DNA of 64,000 nucleotides from Strongylocentrotus droebachiensis (taxonomy: Eukaryota; Echinodermata; Echinoidea; Camarodonta; Strongylocentrotidae): positions 310,001-374,000 of the forward strand of contig JAVYIG010000702.1 of the NCBI GenBank assembly GCA_035222895.1, written 5' to 3'. Positions 58,621 through 64,000 of the stretch are shown here, piece after piece. Each line of letters begins with the position of its first letter. The first letter of the stretch is position 1. Below the pieces are notes generated by a model, which saw only the letters and a program-made list of their open reading frames with translations, was not told the origin of the DNA and did not search any database. A program made the position numbers and the translations under genes.

Positions 58621-58729
58621 TAATGGGCGTAAATCTGCAATTGATACCTATTGTTCAGGGGGGGGGGGGGTGATATATTCATTCATCCCCCCTGAACAAT
58701 AGATATTACGTAAGGATTGACGCCCATGG
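58621..58729. repeat. Palindrome around a poly-G/poly-C pair
   Basis: ATGGGCGTAAAT and CCTATTGTTCAGGGGGG at the left match CCCCCCTGAACAATAG and GACGCCCAT inverted at the right. The centre is TGATATATTCATTCA. Probably a small MITE or hairpin. Confidence 0.8.
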
Positions 58730-58858
58730 TTCAAAACATTATACTGTGCATTTTAAAAAAATATTTTCATTTTTCTTCCAGCTATTCTTCCAAATCATAA
58801 CTAGAACTTGATATATTAATGACAGTTTATATGGGTATACATTGAGTTCAGAATAAAA

Positions 58859-58859
<1 letters not shown>

Positions 58860-58898
<39 letters not shown>

Positions 58899-58899
58899 C
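58860..58899. repeat. (TA)n microsatellite
   Basis: About 18 TA units, then ACCCATATTATATAG. Confidence 0.95.
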
Positions 58900-59880
58900 A
58901 TATTATATAGTTTATGAGTATGCCTAGGTATATATAATTCATATGAATTTAGTGCCACTTTATTATGTCACTGTTGTTTTCGTAGTGGTTTTGACTAATA
59001 AATGCCAAAGAAAGATCATCAATGTATAAATGCCTATATACAGTCATGTAACTTGGCTCCAATAATTTGAATTATCTAGTCTATTGAGAAACTTGCGGGT
59101 ATAGGCGGAGTGTAAGAATGCGGAAATTCTCTGGAAAAAACATGTAAAGGGAGAGCCTGGGCTGAGAATGGCAATTGTAGTGAAGCTATTTATTTCCTTC
59201 TTTTTATGCTGTTTCCGCTTATAATTATGACTTATGTACTATAAATTCGAAGCTTCACCTTTTCCTGCTTTTCATGTTAATTCTCAGATTATTGGCAAAT
59301 CATATCAACTTTGGAATCAGTGTTCGGACTTCCAGCTTTATATTATCGAAAATATTGAGTTATACTGGTTGTCAGTGTGTTTTAGGTTTATGGTTAAGCT
59401 AAGGGCAATAGTTATTGTTCCAATTTTAGAGTTCGGTTGGACTTGGAAATTGACAGCGGGGACATTACTTGAGCATGCGTCGTACATTCAATTTTTGAAG
59501 ATTCGGGCGGGGGGGGGGGGGTGGGGGGTGGGAAGCAGCGTAAATCACAAAGCTATATTTTTTATGTAAGAAAAGTACCTTGAACAGATTATAAGGATAT
59601 CCTGTCTTTTTTTCTTTTTGGAAGCGAGTCACGTATGAATAATGGTGACTGTATGAACTTAACGGCTTCCCAGGTATACGTGGACCCTGGCAATTACAAA
59701 GTTTACCGGTATACGTACGTTGAATATTAAAGCAGTGATGTGCATCCAGATATGAAGGGTGGGCACTGGTGGTAGAGGTCAGTGAGGGTGCGGGGGGGGG
59801 GGGGGGCAGGGCGAGATGTTTTTAGGGGCCTTGCGGGCCACAGATCAGTAACAATTTCATAGTATATTAACCAAACTTTG
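58900..59880. other. Intergenic, G runs, nothing else recognised
   Basis: Poly-G runs at 59509-59521 and 59791-59805. A 111-codon frame at 59234-59569 crosses one of these runs and has no support. Confidence 0.5.
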
Positions 59881-59889
59881 CTTTCAGAG

Positions 59890-61280
59890 TGGACCACTTA
59901 GTTGGCAACACTGTATGTAAAAGGAGGAAGTATGAATTTGTAACAATTTGTTTATGACTGTGTTCACATTTAGTTTCACCACTGTGCAACATCGTGTGAC
60001 ACGTCGCGGTCACAGTACAGAAAGTCGATGTGTTCACACGACAGTATGCCCAAAGAGTGGTTCTATAACATTTCAACAGCATCCGACTATATGAACACAA
60101 GTTTTCTGTGTTCACGCTGTTAGATATGTTTTTTAATGTTCATTTTTGGCAAGGAACATTATGAACCTTTTTATTTTAATACGCCTACTATACACGATCT
60201 GATGGAATAGGATGGAGGTATTTGTTGTCAGAATAATGTTCACATCACCAACTTACAGATGGTTGTCCCCTATGATAGTTCCCCTGGAAGAGAGTGTTTC
60301 ACAGTCTTCCCACAGTATGAAAACAGTATTTTCACATAGGCCTATATATAGTCAACACAAAATGTTTAAATATACAGTGTGGTCAAACAACAATTTACAC
60401 ACGGTTCTTCCATCTGGGAACAGACCTGTTTTATACTGTACAAAGTGTGAATATACTGTGACCATAATGCTTACACATGGTCAATACTATGAAAGTGATC
60501 TGAATCCACAGTATGAACACAGTGTATCCACATAGTTACTAAGATAATATTCTATAGTGACGTCAAACAAAGTTTAGACGTTGTTTAATCTATTCGGGAC
60601 CACCGCATTGTATTACACTCTATATTTTACATAGTGTGAATATAATACTGTGACCATAATTCGTTCACATTGGCACTACTATGAAAGTGAACCAAACACA
60701 TCCTTTGATATACAACAATGTCCACATCCCGTGGTTCTCTTTGTGAACACAGTGTGTTACACTACTATCGTGGGTAGGCCTATGTTATGCAGTGTTGTCA
60801 CACTTGTTGCCTCATTGAAACTTTTTCACAGGTACATAATTTATGTGAATCTGTTTCAATTTTCTTTGTTTGTGCACAGTTAAAGGCATGCTGCAAACTG
60901 AAATTCTATCCGTGGCCAGAGCGTAACTTTGTGAAAAGAGTCTGAAAAACTGCACACAGTGTGTAGTATACAGTACATGTATTAATTTGACTGTATTCAG
61001 CACTGTGGAAATATGCCTCTTTTACACAATCTGGTCTTGAACACAGTGTGGATATTGTGTTTTCTTGGAATAAACAATGTGGACATTTACCACACCTCCT
61101 ATGTGATTCCACAGAAACGCACCCCACTGCGGCACAAAATGCAAATTGAACAGACAATTATGTATTTCACGTTGTTGAAGCTAAATCAAATCCACGTTGT
61201 GGTGCCACACCGATGTTGGGCGTGTATTCGCGATCATCACGGTGTTCACACAGCTTCTTCACACAATACATGGTATGAAC
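59890..61280. repeat. Degenerate array of CACAGTGTG-like palindromes
   Basis: CACAGT, ACTGTG and GTGAACACAGTGTG variants recur about every 60-110 bp, for example 60376, 60511, 60745, 60952 and 61037. A longer diverged unit is visible twice: AAGTGTGAATATACTGTGAC (60446) and TAGTGTGAATATAATACTGTG (60632), both followed by CATAAT..TT(A/C)ACAT and ACTATGAAAGTGA. It may be an old satellite or MITE cluster, or a regulatory cluster upstream of gene 2. Confidence 0.6.
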
Positions 61281-61525
61281 GCAGGTTTCCAAAAATAACT
61301 ATGCTCTCCAAAATGAGTTATGTATACATAGTATTTTTTAAGTTGCTAAAATTTAAAAGAAATGGAAGGAAATGAAAATTAATGTTACTTTGAATTACAT
61401 CGAATTAAGAAATGTATTATTCCATGCACACCAAGTTCATTTGTCTCGATGAAGGAAAATGTATTTTGTGTATTGCTGTGCAGATAGACTATATACCACT
61501 AGACAGTTTGGACTAGAAGGTTACC

Positions 61526-61661
61526 ATGGAAACCAACGAGGCATCCACCAATCATGGGTCGGATATGGCCTTCATGAAATTAGAGGCGGTGACAGCTTTG
61601 AAAATGGCGGGAAAGAACACCAAAATGATGAAGGTAGCCAGACTCGCTAAGGCCAAACCGA
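61526..61661 (+). CDS. Unknown gene, exon 1 (start codon)
   Basis: ATG at 61526 in the strong context TTACCATGG with an in-frame TAG upstream at 61514; donor GTAAGT at 61662. It encodes 45 residues plus one base: METNEASTNHGSDMAFMKLE then a basic amphipathic stretch (AGKNTKMMKVARLAKAKP). No signal peptide. A possible acceptor (TATTGCTGTGCAG, 61483) upstream suggests a spliced 5' leader. Function not recognised. Confidence 0.75.
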
Positions 61662-62172
61662 GTAAGTACATAATATACAATAAAATTGTACCCATCATTT
61701 TCCTAAAATAGAAGACTTTGAGCGACATGTTAATAAAAAAAAATGTCATAAAGGCTTATTATATGTACTAAGTGTTTTCGTATATTACCGATAAATTACA
61801 ACAAAAAATAAAAATGAAAAATATTGTTTTGGTGACACATGATAACAATGATGATAGCAGTGCTGCTACTAATAAATCAGTGATGGTGACGACGTCGGTG
61901 ATGATGGCCACGCTGATGACAGATAGTGATGATGAGGATAATTAATGTTAATTATTGAGATTTGTTTTGTTTGTTTTTTGTTTGGGGGGGGGGGGCTATT
62001 TTACTACGTTGTTATGACATAGCTTTACTCTTAAAACTAAAGCATTGTATCATCCTTCGAGAGAAGTTTTGTTACTAATTGAATTCGCTGACAATATTTG
62101 TTAAAAGTCAAATTATACAAATGAATCATTGCTTCTGTTTCTTTCTTTCTTATTTTCTTTTTGGTTGATCAG
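61662..62172. other. Intron 1 of the unknown gene
   Basis: Phase 1 intron. It contains an imperfect GAT/GATGATG run (61840-61945) and a poly-G run (61983-61995). No other structure. Confidence 0.6.
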
Positions 62173-62241
62173 CTCCATCTATGGAAATTAAGCGAGTTGA
62201 TCTGAAACTCCCTCCAAGACCACTATCATCTCCACCAGTTG
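62173..62241 (+). CDS. Unknown gene, exon 2
   Basis: Acceptor TTGGTTGATCAG at 62172, donor GTAAGT at 62242. Phase 1 both sides. It encodes TPSMEIKRVDLKLPPRPLSS then PPV, a Pro-rich linker. The short symmetric exon is supported by both splice sites and by frame agreement with exons 1 and 3. Confidence 0.78.
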
Positions 62242-62698
62242 GTAAGTTATTCATCAAAACTAATAAGGAAAGATGAAAGAATTCAAGGCACATTTAGAAT
62301 ATGAATATTATACAAAACAAGCGGGAATACAAATCACCAGCAAATATCATTACAATGTAAATGCACGCTCTATATCATAATATGATAAGTATGACGAAAT
62401 CATTTGAGAACTAGAGAGAGAGAGAGAGAGAGAGAGAGGGGGTATACATATGGCTGAGAGATAGTGAGCGAAATATAGGGATATGAAGATTAAAATCAGA
62501 AGGAAGGGATGATTTAGGATGGAGGATGAACACGGAAAGAGAGAGAGAGAAAGAGAGGAGAGGACGGAGCGATGCATATTGCCCAAAGATAATGAGAGGG
62601 AAGATAGATATAAAAGTTATTACCCAGGAGGAAGGCCAATGGATGGAGGAACAAAAAACAAGAGGAAGATCGAGAAATCGATAGATCAGGGGGCGGGG

Positions 62699-62765
<67 letters not shown>

Positions 62766-62961
62766 GGATGTGGGTATGCATGGGAAGGGTGAAATTAAAA
62801 GCTTAGGAAAGATTCTAGAAAAAGTAGGCCTATACTATTAAAGTTACTAATTTGTATGATTCAAATGAACTCTTAAAAAAGTTGGAATGCGAAATGTAAT
62901 TTCATCACTCGTTTATATACCATATAATTTGCATTAAATGTCATGTGCATTCTTTTTACAG
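62242..62961. other. Intron 2 with GA and GATA microsatellites
   Basis: GA tracts at 62411-62438 and 62537-62560, and (GATA)n followed by (GA)n at 62699-62761. The purines are on the sense strand. Confidence 0.8.
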
Positions 62962-63512
62962 CTGACCATGCTTGCATTGAAGCATCCTCTATCAACAAAT
63001 TTCCACTCCCATCTCTCACCGACACTAAAATGAACGTGAACGCCAAACACGGCGGGGGCACCGCCCTTGTTCTAAACACGGTCGGCAGGGGAGAGTTAGA
63101 CCACGACTTGGCTGAAATCGCACTGCTACGATGTGGTTTCGATGGCAACCACTGCTCGGTGAAGCAACTCGCAAAGACAGGCGACCACAGCAGGTTCTAC
63201 GACTGGAACGAGGTTCGAACCGACGCGCTAGGTTTCGTCAAACCTGAGCTGCTCTATGGGAAATCCCACACCACAATCTTGTCGAACATAGCCCGTTTCG
63301 GTCATGGAGGTTGCGGGGTGGTGTTCGACGGACCAGAGACGGCATCGGAGGATGGCAAGGCTAGTATTATTCCCAGTCCCGTGATTAGGACTGCCAGTGA
63401 CTTGGAGGGATGTTGTGCTCTGGTGATTTGCAGCGCCCCGCCCGACGAGGCGGGAGTTGTACCAAGTCAAACGTATCTTCTCCACTTTCTACGAGACGGT
63501 GAACTTGCGAAG
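62962..63512 (+). CDS. Unknown gene, exon 3 (continues past window)
   Basis: Acceptor TGCATTCTTTTTACAG at 62961, donor GTGAGT at 63513. Phase 1 in, phase 0 out. 183 residues, GC-richer than the flanks, with no membrane segment. Parts: ADHACIEASSINKFPLPSL, then HGGGTALVLNTVGRGELDHD, GDHSRFYDWNEVRTDALGF, IARFGHGGCGVVFDGPETAS and SQTYLLHFLRDGELAK. Eight or so cysteines and many glycines suggest a compact globular, probably intracellular domain. I do not recognise the family. The gene must continue beyond 64000. A frame running past the donor to 63788 is intron read-through. Confidence 0.85.
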
Positions 63513-64000
63513 GTGAGTTTGCAATATGTGTGGAATGTGGTTATCTGTGAAACATCTAAGTTTGACACACTTGTAATTGAAAAATACTTCAACTTCAAGT
63601 GCAATCTCTTGACTAGATCTAGTGGAAGAAACAAGGGCATCATTTTAATCTCATTCTCAATTTTGATTTTGTTTTGGGGATATACTATTTGTAATTTTCC
63701 AATTCCTGAGACGTTTTTGAAGCAAAGAAAAAAAGTTGAATATGATTTTGGTATGGAAATCTATTGTTTTGTTCTTGTCCAAGAATGATTGAATAACAAA
63801 TTTCTATGGTGATTTTGGCATGCTGACTTCTCTAACCCCCTAACAAAAACACTGACAATCAAAACAAAATGGAATCTGGATTTCCATACCCCCACATATT
63901 AATGCCCTAACTTTGTAAGAAAATTTGGAAAAAAAATAGTACATTGGATGAGTAAAATTTTTGATTTTATGTTTGTCTGCTTTTTTTCTTCTATTTCCTC
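63513..64000. other. Start of intron 3 of the unknown gene
   Basis: AT-rich DNA after the donor at 63513, no further exon before the edge of the window. Confidence 0.7.

Noticed and set aside
62943..63788. 281-codon single-exon gene
   Set aside because: The frame crosses an acceptor at 62961 and a strong donor at 63513; after the donor the translation loses the character of the exon and becomes AT-driven.

Overview
The window is nuclear DNA of an animal, most likely a marine invertebrate and plausibly an echinoderm such as a sea urchin. That taxonomic call is an inference from gene type and repeat style and was not tested. It has small exons with GT/AG introns, AT-rich introns and intergenic DNA, many short inverted-repeat transposons (MITEs), tRNA-derived SINEs, long CT/GA tracts and many poly-G/poly-C runs. 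There are no bacterial-style operons.

Two plus-strand genes are supported. The first is a large multi-exon formin (2096-45396, 5' end outside the window). Its exons join in a consistent reading frame: an N-terminal linker exon (2096-2238), a Ser/Asn-rich spacer ending in poly-Pro (2781-3367), two tiny exons (9866-9907, 10290-10316), a 726-nt exon with several PPPLP motifs (18331-19056), an FH1-FH2 junction exon (30667-30800), nine further FH2 exons (32145-43420), a basic/DAD-like exon (44201-44420) and a last exon encoding a PH domain (44998-45396). FH1-FH2 followed by a terminal PH domain fits the pleckstrin-homology-containing formins (PHCF) known from non-vertebrate animals. Such proteins nucleate and elongate actin filaments from profilin-actin, and the PH domain suggests membrane targeting. 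A possible alternative first coding exon (17110-17185) would start a shorter isoform.

One FH2 exon (39955-40085) does not keep frame: it is one base too long for its flanking intron phases, and the frame switch falls at a GGGG run. It is either an assembly error or a real frameshift allele.

The second gene starts at about 61526 and runs off the right edge. Three exons give 252 codons of a protein I do not recognise. Between the genes (45397-61525) I see no coding gene, only MITEs, GA tracts, nested tandem duplications, a 718-bp foldback and a 1.3-kb zone rich in CACAGTGTG-like palindromes just upstream of gene 2.

The repeats include: a SINE family (at least seven copies or fragments); several MITE groups bounded by TTAA; a 334-bp foldback with 131-bp arms and a perfect 9-bp target duplication; a foldback family with copies at 1317 and 23240; and a MITE copy with an 846-bp insertion at a TA site, recognisable because a related copy at 26126 lacks it.
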